Origin: Mucilaginibacter ginsenosidivorans
GTDB taxonomy: Bacteria; Bacteroidota; Bacteroidia; Sphingobacteriales; Sphingobacteriaceae
Reading direction: 5' to 3'
Length of the DNA stretch: 64,000 nt
Assembly: GCF_007971025.1 (NCBI RefSeq)
Contig: NZ_CP042436.1
Location: 1,984,001 to 2,048,000 of the forward strand
The notes under the pieces are model-generated. The model was given only the letters and a program-made list of their open reading frames with translations. It had not been told where the DNA came from and searched no databases. This document shows positions 48,093-57,304 of this stretch, in pieces. Position numbers and translations under genes: made by a program. Numbering within the stretch: the first letter of the stretch is position 1; every line of letters begins with the position of its first letter.

Positions 48093-49073
48093 ATGAAATT
48101 TTTTGAAGAGAAGCGCAGAGAAGTAATGAAGCATATTGAAAAATATATGCTCGAAAAGATCAACGACTTTCTGAAGCCGGTGGATACAATCTGGCAGCCA
48201 TCCGACCTGCTGCCTGATTCAACACGGGAGACCTTCTTTTCCGAGATCAAAGAATTACAGGAAAGTTCGGCCGGCTTATCCTACGACCTGATAGCTGTAC
48301 TGATAGGCGATACCATTACCGAAGAGGCGCTTCCCACCTACGAATCGTGGTTAACCATGGTTGAAGGGGTATCGAAAGACGAGGAAGGCGGCTGGATGAA
48401 ATGGACACGTCACTGGACAGCCGAGGAGAACCGCCATGGCGATCTGCTGAATAAATACTTATACCTGTCGGGCCGCGTAAACATGCGGATGATGGAAGTA
48501 TCAACCCAGTACCTGATAGCCGACGGTTTTGACATTGGCACCGGCACCGACCCATACCGTAACTTTATTTATACATCGTTCCAGGAACTGGCTACCAATG
48601 TTTCACACCGCCGTGTTGCTTCGGCTGCAAAAAAGGATGGCGATACCCTGCTCTCAAAAATGTGCGGCGTAATAGCCGGCGACGAGGCGCGCCACGCCAA
48701 AGCCTACAAATATTTCATTAGCAAGGTTTTCGAGGTCGACCCTAACGAGGCTATGCTGGCTTTTGAGGATATGATGCGCAAAAAGATAGTGATGCCTGCG
48801 CATTTTCTGCGCGAAGTTGGTTTAAAAGTGGGTCAAACGTTCGGGCATTTTACCGATGCAGCGCAAAGGCTGGGTATCTATACCGCTATCGACTATGTTG
48901 ATATACTGAAAGAGCTAATTGAAGACTGGCACATCGAAAGTGCAAAGGACCTGAATGAGACCGGCGAAAAGGCCCGCGATTATATCATGAACCTGCCTGC
49001 CCGCCTGCTTCGCGTAGCTGAGCGTATGAAAAACCCCATGCTGGAGTATAAATTCAGCTGGATAAACGGCTGA
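48093..49073 (+). CDS. Acyl-[acyl-carrier-protein] desaturase
   Basis: A protein of 326 aa from the ATG at 48093, just downstream of a strong promoter. It is a soluble di-iron enzyme that introduces a double bond into acyl-ACP. The ligand motifs are visible: EENRHGDLLNKYLYLSG near residue 112 and the second E-x2-H motif in DEARHAKAYKYF near 197. The length and the PLPTYE-like ALPTYESWL segment fit the family known from plants and some bacteria. Together with the nearby sterol-desaturase-like gene it points to O2-dependent lipid modification. Ends directly against the MscS gene (convergent). Confidence 0.92.
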   Translation: MKFFEEKRREVMKHIEKYMLEKINDFLKPVDTIWQPSDLLPDSTRETFFSEIKELQESSAGLSYDLIAVLIGDTITEEALPTYESWLTMVEGVSKDEEGGWMKWTRHWTAEENRHGDLLNKYLYLSGRVNMRMMEVSTQYLIADGFDIGTGTDPYRNFIYTSFQELATNVSHRRVASAAKKDGDTLLSKMCGVIAGDEARHAKAYKYFISKVFEVDPNEAMLAFEDMMRKKIVMPAHFLREVGLKVGQTFGHFTDAAQRLGIYTAIDYVDILKELIEDWHIESAKDLNETGEKARDYIMNLPARLLRVAERMKNPMLEYKFSWING

Positions 49074-50687
49074 TCACTTCTCTTTATTGACATTAAAACC
49101 AGGCGACTTGTAATCTTTACCGATATAGTCGTCAGGTATCTGTATGCGGTTGCCATCGCGTAGCGAAGTGAAGTGCGGCGACATGATCTCGACCCCGGCC
49201 TCGTTAAACTTATCCTGTATTTGCTGGTGAAGCGCCGAATAAATGACGGCCATCCTGGCTGGCTGATCGGTGTAGGCGTTAACCTGGTAGGTAACGTTAA
49301 AGTCGTTCAGGTCGGTTTGCAGCACAAAGGGTTTCGGCTCCTGCTGTATGCCCTCGGTGGATAGCGCGGCATTGATCATCAGCTCATGCACCGTCTTCCA
49401 TGGCGCATCGTAACCTATGGTAACGCTGGTATGCAAAATAAGCCCCAGGGTTTTTGATGATGAAGTATAGTTGATGGTATGCGAGCCCAGGATGGTAGAA
49501 TTGGGGATGGTAATATCCTCGTTTTTGATGGTACGGATACGGGTTACCAGCAGGTTTTTTTCAAACACATCGCCTATAACATCCCCGGCCTGGATACGAT
49601 CGCCCAGCTTATAAGCACGCATGTAGGTAAGCACTATACCCGCCACCATGTTGGATATGGCCGAAGACGAACCAAAGGAAAACAGCACGCCTACAAAAAC
49701 CGTAACCCCCTGGAATACCTTCGACTCGGAACCCGGCAGGTAAGGGAATACTACAACGAACATGAACGCATACAGCACCACCCTGATGATATTGTAGGTA
49801 GGCAGCGCCCATTCGGGGTAAAAGTTCCTGATGGTGAACGAACCGCTTTCTATCTCGGCCGCAATGAACTTAACCAGTTTGACAATGTAGCGCGTAACGA
49901 TGTAGATAACCGTAATGGTAAGCAGGTTAGGTATAAAATGGAACAGCGACAGCGCAATATCTTTAAGCGGGTTAACCACGTAGCTCAATAGTTCAGTCGA
50001 GATAGGTTTTGATGCCGGGAAGATGAAAAACAGGATAGGAAGTGATAAATAGACCAGCAGTATCACGATGGCTATACGCACCACACGCACAATGTTGACG
50101 ATGAATGGCCGCAACCGCGCTGCGTAACCCACAGGCGCACCTTTTTTTGCCAGCTTGGCCAAACGGCTGTCCCATGCCTTCAGGGTTTTTAGCTTCACCC
50201 ACCTGAAGGCCCGGTTCACGGCCCATATCAATAGGATGAGCAGGCCTATCACGGCCACCGCTTCCGCTATATTAATGGCCCATTCTTTTATGCTGTTATT
50301 GGAGAAAAAGTTGCCCAGGTTTTTTTTGAGTATTTGAAGGTAGCTGGCGGCAAGCTGCGGACGGTTGAGTTCGGAAAAGGAAGCATCTTTATCGCTCAGC
50401 GCAAGCATCACCTGCGATCCGTAATAGATAACGGATAACGAAGTATCGTTTTTTAGCTTCAGCGAATCGGGGTTGAAATCAATACGGTTGGTGATGGCGG
50501 CCAGCCTGTTATTCACAATGTCGGCGCGCTCCTTTACTGTAAACATACCCTGCCCGGTATAGAACCTGAATAGGGTATCCCGGTTGATAATGACAGGTTC
50601 GCCGTGTGGTTGGTTGGGCTTTTGGGCTTCGGCAGGCAGGACAGCAAGCAGCAGTATTTGGAAAGCGATAACACAAAATCTTATCAT
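49074..50687 (-). CDS. MscS-type mechanosensitive ion channel
   Basis: A protein of 537 aa with a signal peptide (residues 1-21), a periplasmic domain of about 130 residues, several membrane helices (about 140-345) and the MscS core at about 330-430: FSFGSSSAISNMVAGIVLTY (pore helix), YKLGDRIQAGDVIGDV, and TRIRTIKNEDITIPNS. The C-terminal cytoplasmic vestibule follows. It would release solutes on hypo-osmotic shock. It is larger than E. coli MscS, as in the MscM/YnaI-like group. Confidence 0.92.
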   Translation of the reverse strand: MIRFCVIAFQILLLAVLPAEAQKPNQPHGEPVIINRDTLFRFYTGQGMFTVKERADIVNNRLAAITNRIDFNPDSLKLKNDTSLSVIYYGSQVMLALSDKDASFSELNRPQLAASYLQILKKNLGNFFSNNSIKEWAINIAEAVAVIGLLILLIWAVNRAFRWVKLKTLKAWDSRLAKLAKKGAPVGYAARLRPFIVNIVRVVRIAIVILLVYLSLPILFFIFPASKPISTELLSYVVNPLKDIALSLFHFIPNLLTITVIYIVTRYIVKLVKFIAAEIESGSFTIRNFYPEWALPTYNIIRVVLYAFMFVVVFPYLPGSESKVFQGVTVFVGVLFSFGSSSAISNMVAGIVLTYMRAYKLGDRIQAGDVIGDVFEKNLLVTRIRTIKNEDITIPNSTILGSHTINYTSSSKTLGLILHTSVTIGYDAPWKTVHELMINAALSTEGIQQEPKPFVLQTDLNDFNVTYQVNAYTDQPARMAVIYSALHQQIQDKFNEAGVEIMSPHFTSLRDGNRIQIPDDYIGKDYKSPGFNVNKEK

Positions 50688-50728
50688 AAACCCGATTTTA
50701 TGTTAAAGTTAATAAAACAACCGGCAAT

Positions 50729-51055
50729 TTATCCCTCCTGTAACAGATCCGTGCCGTACTTCCCGGCAATGTCAAAAAATAGTTCGTTCAGTATCGACTC
50801 GACGGTTAGTGAGTTCACATCGTCGGTGTAATGTTCCGATCGGGTTATGTTTAGCTCCGTGCCTTTTACGTTTATCGTAAACAGGCTGCCCTCGTACAAA
50901 TCAGGTTGCGATATTTCAATTACATCGCCCGAACCTTCTATCGTAAAATGTATTTCCTCGCCACGTTGTTGCCAGAATAACCGGTCAAGGTTGCGGCGGA
51001 TGTGCTCCCGCAGTTCAGCAGGATCGATCCTTTTATGCAGGGTGATGATATTCAT
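50729..51055 (-). CDS. Conserved hypothetical protein
   Basis: A protein of 108 aa with an acidic, soluble composition and no signal or membrane segment (MNIITLHKRIDPAELREHIR start). I do not recognise a family. It lies 41 bp upstream of the MscS gene on the same strand and may be co-transcribed with it. It diverges from the YitT gene 82 bp away. Confidence 0.5.
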   Translation of the reverse strand: MNIITLHKRIDPAELREHIRRNLDRLFWQQRGEEIHFTIEGSGDVIEISQPDLYEGSLFTINVKGTELNITRSEHYTDDVNSLTVESILNELFFDIAGKYGTDLLQEG

Positions 51056-51137
51056 AATAAATAAAGTACAAGCGGGATGCCGTTTTGTTTACGAAGCTTG
51101 TTTTAACGCGCACCAAAATATACCCGTATATTTAGCT

Positions 51138-51994
51138 ATGAAACTTAAAAAAGAGATCGGGAACGTGATATTAATTTTATTGGGAATATTATCCGTTGGT
51201 ATGGGCCTGAAAGGCTTTTTGCTGTCAAGCAATTTTATTGATGGCGGTGTCACCGGTGTATCCATGCTATTAGCTGAAACCACAGGCATACCTTTGTCAA
51301 TCCTCATTTTCGTTATCAACGTGCCTTTCCTCTTCCTCGGTTACCGGCGGCTGGGCACGGCATTTGCCGTGAAAGGCGCTCTGGCAATAATGGGGCTGTC
51401 GCTTTGCCTCGCATTCATCAGTTTTCCCGACGTAACCCATGATAAATTGCTGACTGCCGTTTTTGGCGGATTTTTTATTGGCGTGGGTATTGGTTTGGCT
51501 ATACGCAGCGGCGCTGTGCTCGATGGAACCGATATAGCCGCGTTGTTGGTGAGCAAAAAAATGCAGATGCTGAAAGTAAGCGACGTGATACTGCTTTTAA
51601 ACGTGGTTATTTTTACGGCGGCCCTTTTCTTTCTCGGTGTCGAGTCGGCGCTCTATTCTATTCTCACCTATTTTGCGGCGTCTAAAATGATCGACTTTAT
51701 TATAAACGGTATTGAACAATATATCGGCATTACGGTAATATCGGTGAAAGGCGACGATATACGAAAGTTAATAACCGGCATGGGTCGCGGTGTTACGGTG
51801 TACGAGGGTAAAAGCGGCTATGGAAAGGATGGTCACATCAACGACCCGCGCGACATTATATTTACCGTAGCCACCGCCTCGAGATACCCGCCATCAAAAC
51901 AAAAATACTCGAGCTTGACCCTGCCGCATTTATTGTTCAGCAAAGTATTGACGATACGACAGGGGGGCTTTTGAAAAAGAAAAGTCATCATTGA
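51138..51994 (+). pseudogene. YitT-family membrane protein, frameshifted near the C-terminus
   Basis: From the ATG at 51138 (MKLKKEIGNVILILLGILSV) five membrane helices of the YitT type are followed by the DUF2179 domain (GITVISVKGDDIRKLITGMG, then YEGKSGYGKDG). At about 51875-51885 the reading shifts: the open frame continues to 51974 with sequence not like the family, while the frame one base over gives LEIPAIKTKILELDPAAFIV and ends at 51994, as the family expects. One missing C in CCACCGCC would explain it. It may be a real mutation or an assembly error. The first 245 residues are intact. Confidence 0.8.
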
Positions 51995-52135
51995 TCTTTA
52001 AAATAACAACCCTCTTTAACACTTAAGGCGGAGAGGGCAGCCAGCGAAGCAACGTCGCGCAAGTCAACTATCCCTCCACGCATCAAACCAAATCAATTAT
52101 CTTTGTTAACAATTACCCACTAATACCAACTTCTT

Positions 52136-53158
52136 ATGAAATACAAACTCCTTGGCCGTTCGGGCCTCAAAGTTTCTGAACTATGCCTCGGCACCATGGG
52201 CTTCGGCACCGAAAACGGCTGGGGCACCGATAAAGCTGCCAGTTTTGAGATCATGGACGCTTATGCTAACGCAGGCGGAAATTTCCTCGACACAGCGAAC
52301 CTTTACAAAAACGGCACCAGCGAAAAGATCATCGGCGATTACCTAAGCAACCAGGACAGGGATTACTTTGTGGTGGCTACCAAATATTCGCTGAAAGATA
52401 ACCTGACCAACCCCAATGCATCGGGCAATAACCGTAAAAACATGATGCGCAGCGTAGAGGAAAGCCTGAAGCGACTGAAAACGGATTTCATCGACTTGTT
52501 TTACCTGCATATATGGGATGATATTACACCCATAGACGAGGTGCTGCGCGGAATGGACGACCTGGTAAGGCAGGGCAAGGTGAACTACGTGGGTATAAGC
52601 GACACGCCTGCCTGGGTTGTGGCGCAAGGCAATACTTTGGCCGACCTGATGGGCTGGAGCCCGATGATCGCACTGCAAATAGAATACAGCCTGATACAAC
52701 GCACACCCGAACGCGAATTGATACCCATGGCCAAACATTTTGGCATGACGGTGACCCCCTGGGCGCCCCTGGGCGGTGGTGCGTTAACCGGCAAATACCT
52801 GCGCGGCGAGCAGGGCAGGATAAAACCCGAGAGTAAACGGTTGAACGATAACGCCGTTGCCATAACCAAAGCGGTGATAGCAATAGCTGACGAACTGGGC
52901 GTTTCACCCGGCAACGTCGCCCTTAAATGGACCACGCAGCAGGGCTTTCAAAGTATTCCTATCGTTGGCGCCACCAAACTGAGTCAACTGGAAGATAACC
53001 TGAAAACCGTTGATGTTACTTTAACTGCCGAACACCTCAAAAAACTGAATGAAGCCAGCGCTATCGATCTCGGCTTCCCCGGCGAATTCTTCCGCGAGGA
53101 CGCGGTAAAGGTGAATACTTTCGGTGGCTTTTATGATAAGGTGGAGAAGAGAGGGTAA
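52136..53158 (+). CDS. Aldo/keto reductase
   Basis: A protein of 340 aa forming one NADPH-dependent (beta/alpha)8 barrel. It has LGTMGFGTENGWGTDK, the catalytic Asp-Tyr region LDTANLYKNGTSE near residue 52, VVATKYS and IDLFYLHIWDD (His) and a late IPIVGATKLSQLEDNL. It reduces aldehydes or ketones; the substrate is unknown. TATCTTTG at 52098-52105 may be its -7 box. A GTGATCA heptamer array begins 6 bp after the stop. Confidence 0.92.
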   Translation: MKYKLLGRSGLKVSELCLGTMGFGTENGWGTDKAASFEIMDAYANAGGNFLDTANLYKNGTSEKIIGDYLSNQDRDYFVVATKYSLKDNLTNPNASGNNRKNMMRSVEESLKRLKTDFIDLFYLHIWDDITPIDEVLRGMDDLVRQGKVNYVGISDTPAWVVAQGNTLADLMGWSPMIALQIEYSLIQRTPERELIPMAKHFGMTVTPWAPLGGGALTGKYLRGEQGRIKPESKRLNDNAVAITKAVIAIADELGVSPGNVALKWTTQQGFQSIPIVGATKLSQLEDNLKTVDVTLTAEHLKKLNEASAIDLGFPGEFFREDAVKVNTFGGFYDKVEKRG

Positions 53159-53164
53159 TGACTT

Positions 53165-53199
53165 GTGATCAGTTATTAGTGACTGGAGGATAGGGGAGG
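53165..53199. repeat. Heptamer array after the aldo/keto reductase
   Basis: Units read GTGATCA, GTTATTA, GTGACTG, GAGGATA, GGGGAGG. Same vocabulary and orientation as the arrays after 19398 and 54867. Confidence 0.65.
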
Positions 53200-53225
53200 A
53201 TTGTAGGCAACCCGTTTCATTGCCT

Positions 53226-53272
53226 TTGGCTTAGCCAACGGACCAAAATCAGCTATAATTGGCTTTAGCCAA
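53226..53272. repeat. Two TTGGCTTTAGCCAA hairpin units
   Basis: TTGGCTTAGCCAA (53226-53238) and TTGGCTTTAGCCAA (53259-53272) are two palindromic units. I recall CCGTTGGCTTTAGCCAACGG-type repeats in related genomes. They lie just before the serine hydrolase start. Confidence 0.65.
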
Positions 53273-53310
53273 AACCAATTTGTATGTTTATGCCTCTCAA
53301 TAAAACACAC

Positions 53311-54867
53311 ATGTCACGATTAAAACTTACCATCACCCTAATGGCAATCTTTTCCCTTGCCATTACAACCGCCAGGGCCCAAATGGCGCCAGCAGCTATC
53401 GACAGCCTGGTTGAAAGAACGCTCAAAACATTTAATGTCCCCGGCATAGCGGTAGCAATAGTTAAGGACGATAAGATCGTGTTTGAGAAGGGCTACGGCA
53501 CCCGTTCGCTGGCAAGGGGCGGCAAGGTGGACGAGAATACGCTGTTCGGCATAGCCTCTAACAGCAAAGCTTTTACAGCAGCGGCTATCGGTATTTTGAG
53601 TGACGAAGGCAAATTAAAGCTGGACGACAAGGTGACTGATTATATCCCCGAATTCAAATTATACGACCCCTGGGTAACGTCAGAATTCACCATCCGCGAC
53701 CTGCTGACACACCGCAGCGGGCTTGGTTTGGGGGCCGGCGACCTGATGGATTTTCCCGACTCGACGAATTTTACGCTGAAGGATGTTATCCATAACCTGC
53801 GCTATTTTAAGCCTGTTTCGAGTTTCCGCAGCAAGTTCGACTATGATAACCAGCTTTACATTGTGGCGGGCGAGGTGATCGCACGTGTGTCGGGCATGAG
53901 CTGGGAGGATTTTATCGAAACACGTATCATGAAACCGCTGGGTATGACCGCCAGCCGGGCCGCTTACCAGCGTATCAGCGGCAACACCAATTTGGTGGAT
54001 GCCCATGCCCCGGTAGAAGGAACGGTTAAAACCATTTCGCGCTACGTAACCACCCACGCCGATGCTGCCGGAGGTATTTACTCGAGCGTCGCCGAACTGA
54101 GCAAGTGGGTGATCATGCAGATGAATAATGGCAAATACGACGATGGCAAACAGCTTTTCAGCGAAAAGATCCACTGGGAAATGTGGTCGCCGCAAACTAT
54201 ACTGCCGGTGCCTGCCTACGGGTATTACAGCACCCATTTTGCGGCTTATGGCCTGGGCTGGTTTTTGAATGATACCAAAGGCTATAAAGAAGTGAGCCAC
54301 ACCGGCGGTATCGACGGCATGGTAACCAAGGTAGACCTGATACCGGAACTGAAACTGGGGATTATTGTGCTGACCAACCAGCAGTCGGGCGCGGCATTCA
54401 GCGCAATTGCCAACCAGATCAAGGACAGCTATTTGGGCCTTAAGGGCCGGGATTGGATAAAAGTGTATGCCGACCAGGTAAAGGGTCGTGAAGGCGATGC
54501 CGATAAAGTAACCGCCGCAGCCTGGAAACAGGTGGAAGCACGCAAAAAGGATGGCCCAAAAGTCGACTTTGCACCTTACACGGGGACATACCGCGATAAC
54601 TGGCTGGGCGACGTGGTGCTAAGCCAAAAAGACGGCAGGCTTTGGTTCACATCCAAACGTTCGCCCAAGCTAACCGGCGAAGTGCTGCCCTATAAAGCCA
54701 ATACCTTCGTTATCAAATGGAACATCCGCAGTATGGACGCCGATGCATTTGTTACCTTCTCGCTGGATGAGGACGGCAAACCAACCGGGTTCAAAATGAA
54801 ACCCATATCACCGGCAACTGATTTCAGCTATGATTTCCAGGACCTGGATTTTAGTAAGGTTAATTAG
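53311..54867 (+). CDS. Secreted serine hydrolase (class C beta-lactamase / penicillin-binding fold)
   Basis: A protein of 518 aa from the ATG at 53311, directly before a signal peptide (MSRLKLTITLMAIFSLAITT, cleavage near ARAQ). The three active-site motifs are present: S-x-x-K in ASNSKAFTAAA near residue 88, Y-x-N in DYDNQLY near 182 and HTG in HTGGIDGM near 330. A C-terminal beta-rich domain (about 420-518, YTGTYRDNWLGDVVLSQKDG) is of the DUF3471 type. Such proteins act as esterases, D-aminopeptidases or peptidases rather than as true beta-lactamases in most cases. Substrate unknown. Confidence 0.9.
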   Translation: MSRLKLTITLMAIFSLAITTARAQMAPAAIDSLVERTLKTFNVPGIAVAIVKDDKIVFEKGYGTRSLARGGKVDENTLFGIASNSKAFTAAAIGILSDEGKLKLDDKVTDYIPEFKLYDPWVTSEFTIRDLLTHRSGLGLGAGDLMDFPDSTNFTLKDVIHNLRYFKPVSSFRSKFDYDNQLYIVAGEVIARVSGMSWEDFIETRIMKPLGMTASRAAYQRISGNTNLVDAHAPVEGTVKTISRYVTTHADAAGGIYSSVAELSKWVIMQMNNGKYDDGKQLFSEKIHWEMWSPQTILPVPAYGYYSTHFAAYGLGWFLNDTKGYKEVSHTGGIDGMVTKVDLIPELKLGIIVLTNQQSGAAFSAIANQIKDSYLGLKGRDWIKVYADQVKGREGDADKVTAAAWKQVEARKKDGPKVDFAPYTGTYRDNWLGDVVLSQKDGRLWFTSKRSPKLTGEVLPYKANTFVIKWNIRSMDADAFVTFSLDEDGKPTGFKMKPISPATDFSYDFQDLDFSKVN

Positions 54868-54894
54868 TGATTAGAGATCGGTGATTAGTTGGAA
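54867..54894. repeat. Heptamer array at the serine hydrolase stop codon
   Basis: GTGATTA, GAGATCG, GTGATTA, GTTGGAA, beginning with the last base of the TAG stop. Confidence 0.7.
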
Positions 54895-54937
54895 ATGCGG
54901 ATAGTTATCGGGCCAGTGTAGGTTCGGAAAATAAAAA

Positions 54938-54973
54938 GTCATGCCGAACCTGTTTAAACAAGTTCGGCATGAC
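54938..54973. terminator. 36-bp palindrome, bidirectional terminator candidate
   Basis: GTCATGCCGAAC (54938-54949) and GTTCGGCATGAC (54962-54973) are perfectly complementary, and the centre TGTTTAAACA is itself a palindrome. It lies between convergent genes. I recall GTCATGCCGAAC elements as dispersed repeats in Bacteroidota. Confidence 0.8.
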
Positions 54974-54995
54974 ATCAGAAATGGGATTAAAATTA

Positions 54996-55763
54996 TCAAT
55001 CAAACCGTCTCAAATACGCCGGCTTCACTAACTCCCCATACCAAATACCCGGTGTCTTATCCATACTAAACCAATAAGACCCCGGCGCGTTTTGCAGCAC
55101 CTGTATATTTTGTGCGGGCATAAAGCTTTGCGCCAGCAGGAACTGCTTTTCATGCTTGTCGTTCTCGGCCACGTCCATCACAATAAAGCAATGCCCCGGC
55201 CTGCCCCCGTGAATGAACACATCGCCGGCTTTTAGTTTGGCGGGATTGGTAACCGGCTTTAATTCTTTTTCAAGTGATGGTGTTCCGGCGTAGGAGAACA
55301 CCAGTTCCATATACTTCATAAAAGTTTCGTAGCTGTAGTCTTTTTGGGCTAAATGTACCCAATGATCGTCCTTGTAGCGATAACCATTGGCGTAATGCGT
55401 ATAGTCGCATACAAAACCGCTCACAAAATGAAAGCTGATCTCGCTGTAGCGTTTCTTGCTATACAGGTATTCGCCGCGCAGGCGCATCACGGCGTCGGCG
55501 CATTGCTGCAGGTCGTGTTTGCCCACGCTTATGTCCAGTACGGCTGCAGTATTGTCATCCGTAACGGCAACGTTGCCGTTATAGGTAAGGCAATGTGCGC
55601 CCCGCGGTTTCAGCGGCAGGCTTTGCAGGTATGCCGCAAAACTTCCGGGCTTTACCTCTGCCCGGTGAAAGCCCGGCACCGTTTTAAAACGCGTGACCAC
55701 GTTATCAGGTGGCAGAAAGGATGCAAACAGAATTATAATTACGATGGCTGCGAAGGTTCTCAT
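54996..55763 (-). CDS. DUF4846 family protein
   Basis: A protein of 255 aa with an N-terminal hydrophobic signal (residues about 4-18, FAAIVIIILFASFLP). The DUF4846 pattern is clear: SLPLKPRGAHCLTYNG, AVLDISVGKHDLQQCADAVM, RLRGEYLYSKKRYSEISFHF and GGRPGHCFIVMDVA, with conserved Cys and His that suggest a cysteine-peptidase-like fold. Role unknown. The gene is 12 bp downstream of the M15 peptidase gene, forming a two-gene operon; the pairing suggests a role at the cell wall or envelope. Confidence 0.82.
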   Translation of the reverse strand: MRTFAAIVIIILFASFLPPDNVVTRFKTVPGFHRAEVKPGSFAAYLQSLPLKPRGAHCLTYNGNVAVTDDNTAAVLDISVGKHDLQQCADAVMRLRGEYLYSKKRYSEISFHFVSGFVCDYTHYANGYRYKDDHWVHLAQKDYSYETFMKYMELVFSYAGTPSLEKELKPVTNPAKLKAGDVFIHGGRPGHCFIVMDVAENDKHEKQFLLAQSFMPAQNIQVLQNAPGSYWFSMDKTPGIWYGELVKPAYLRRFD

Positions 55764-55775
55764 GGTATCATCGCT

Positions 55776-56567
55776 TTAGTTTAATAGTTCAGGCCGGTAT
55801 TCAAAATGCATGGTGTCGTAATGGTACCATTTACCGCCCCATATAAAGCCATGCTTTTCGAATATATCTACTATAACTTGCGGAATCCGGTTTTGGTATA
55901 CAACGCTGGTATTTTCGTCGGTACACTTACAGGTCCACTGCCAGTAATCGGAATATTTAATGTTGATGTCTATCGTCATCCCAAAGCTGTGCATGCTGTG
56001 GCGGTGCGTTCCGGCTATGTTGCGCCAAACAAACGTTCCGCCGATATCGCCCAGATATTTTTTCAGTTCCGGGTGTTCATCCAGCTCTTTTGAGACCGCT
56101 TCCAATTGTTTATCCACGCCGTTCACCCTGGTTACCACGATCTTCTGCCTGATCAACTTTGGGCACCATATGATCGTGGTCAGATTGCCCTCAACCTCCT
56201 GCTTCGAAGCGCCATACATCTTCATGAAAAACGCCTCATTCCTGATCCGGCCGGGGTCAAAGCTTTTCGCCGGGGAGACTTTCGGTGTTCCGGCTTTGTA
56301 AGGCTGTGCAAACATATCTTCCAGGTCCGGGTTATCGAGCAAGGTTTGGTAGGTTTTGTTTTTGACGCCGTCGTTCCATATCATCCGGTTGCCATCCTTA
56401 AAGATCAGGTGATTGTCTGCAAAGCCGGTAATGAAACCAGGATAGGATTGGATGAGTTTTTGAGCTGCTTTCGGAACGGTGTCGGTTTTTTGAAAAGTTG
56501 TACAGGCTTTTGATGGCAAACTTATTGATGAGATGGATAGAAAGGCAATAAGGGTCAGCCCTTTCAT
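55776..56567 (-). CDS. M15 family peptidase (D-Ala-D-Ala carboxypeptidase-like)
   Basis: A protein of 263 aa with a short signal sequence (MKGLTLIAFLSISSISLPS). The zinc-site motifs of family M15 are visible: HRHSMHSFGMTIDIN with H-x6-D near residue 192 and the C-terminal HYDTMHFEYR with H-x-E. Members trim peptidoglycan peptides or D-Ala-D-Ala. First gene of an operon with the DUF4846 gene. Extra N-terminal sequence (about 25-110) is not part of the catalytic domain and may bind the wall. Confidence 0.82.
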   Translation of the reverse strand: MKGLTLIAFLSISSISLPSKACTTFQKTDTVPKAAQKLIQSYPGFITGFADNHLIFKDGNRMIWNDGVKNKTYQTLLDNPDLEDMFAQPYKAGTPKVSPAKSFDPGRIRNEAFFMKMYGASKQEVEGNLTTIIWCPKLIRQKIVVTRVNGVDKQLEAVSKELDEHPELKKYLGDIGGTFVWRNIAGTHRHSMHSFGMTIDINIKYSDYWQWTCKCTDENTSVVYQNRIPQVIVDIFEKHGFIWGGKWYHYDTMHFEYRPELLN

Positions 56568-56586
56568 ATTGAACGATCAGTGAAAT

Positions 56587-56958
56587 TCATATAAGTACCA
56601 GCGCCTCAATTCGTTCGAAATGTTTCTTATTTAAAGTTGCCAGTGGCAGGCCATGAACAAGGGAGGTTGCAGCAATAAATATGTCGCGAAATTCAATTAC
56701 CTGGTTCCTCCTTTTCAACTCCTGGTATATATGTCCTGATCGCAAGGCTATTTCCTCATTAAACGCGAGAACATTAAGCCCGCTTGTCAAAAGTTGGATG
56801 CTCTTTTCTTTTTCAGGCGATGTTGCGCCCATATAAAGCTCAAATAACGTTACGGTTGACAGGCTATAAATAACATTATCCGGGAGATTGTAAAGCCGGG
56901 TGTTGCTTTTTTCTTTAGCTCGCAAAAACTCTATGAATAAAGAGGTATCAATTACCAT
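56587..56958 (-). CDS. PIN-domain toxin (VapC-like ribonuclease)
   Basis: A protein of 123 aa. PIN-domain acidic residues are visible: D3 in VIDTSLFIEFLR, a central E in VTLFELYMGA, and FRDIFIAATSLVHGLPLATLN near residue 90-110. It would cleave RNA when free. Its start overlaps the upstream antitoxin-like gene by 7 bp, the arrangement of a toxin-antitoxin module. The final residues ALVLI replace the usual late acidic patch. Confidence 0.85.
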   Translation of the reverse strand: MVIDTSLFIEFLRAKEKSNTRLYNLPDNVIYSLSTVTLFELYMGATSPEKEKSIQLLTSGLNVLAFNEEIALRSGHIYQELKRRNQVIEFRDIFIAATSLVHGLPLATLNKKHFERIEALVLI

Positions 56959-57170
56959 TCTTCAGGCTTGAATGTATTGAATGGAGAGCGGTCTGTAATT
57001 GGTTTAATATCTTCTTCGGACCATACGGGGATAGAAAGAATTCTCTTTTTGTATTCGGATTGTGCTCTCTTTGGCTTCTTCATCCGGGCGACCATGGTGT
57101 CGATATAATCCATTACCTGCTTTTTCGAATCAGGGTCAAGTGAATTATATTTCAACAACAAGCTATCCAT
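56952..57170 (-). CDS. Probable antitoxin of the PIN-domain toxin
   Basis: A protein of 72 aa from the ATG at 57170 (MDSLLLKYNSLDPDSKKQVM); a start 12 codons upstream is possible. A helical first half with DYIDTMVARMKKPKRAQSEY and a C-terminal toxin-binding tail with ITDRSPFNTFKPEEW (aromatic and acidic) fit DUF2281/VapB-like antitoxins. It lies directly upstream of and overlaps the toxin gene. Confidence 0.7.
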   Translation of the reverse strand: MDSLLLKYNSLDPDSKKQVMDYIDTMVARMKKPKRAQSEYKKRILSIPVWSEEDIKPITDRSPFNTFKPEEW

Positions 57171-57304
57171 ATAAACAAATTTACGAAGTTGGATTTTAAT
57201 ATACAACCCGCTTGCGTATACCTTGACCTACCCAAAACCATAATCCTATTATCATATTATCAGGCAAAATATTGTTTTTGCGATGCATTATTTAATTTTA
57301 ATTT

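Noticed and set aside
56587..57170. Toxin-antitoxin pair as a novel system
   Set aside because: A PIN-domain toxin with an overlapping upstream antitoxin is a common arrangement; nothing unusual was seen apart from the C-terminus.
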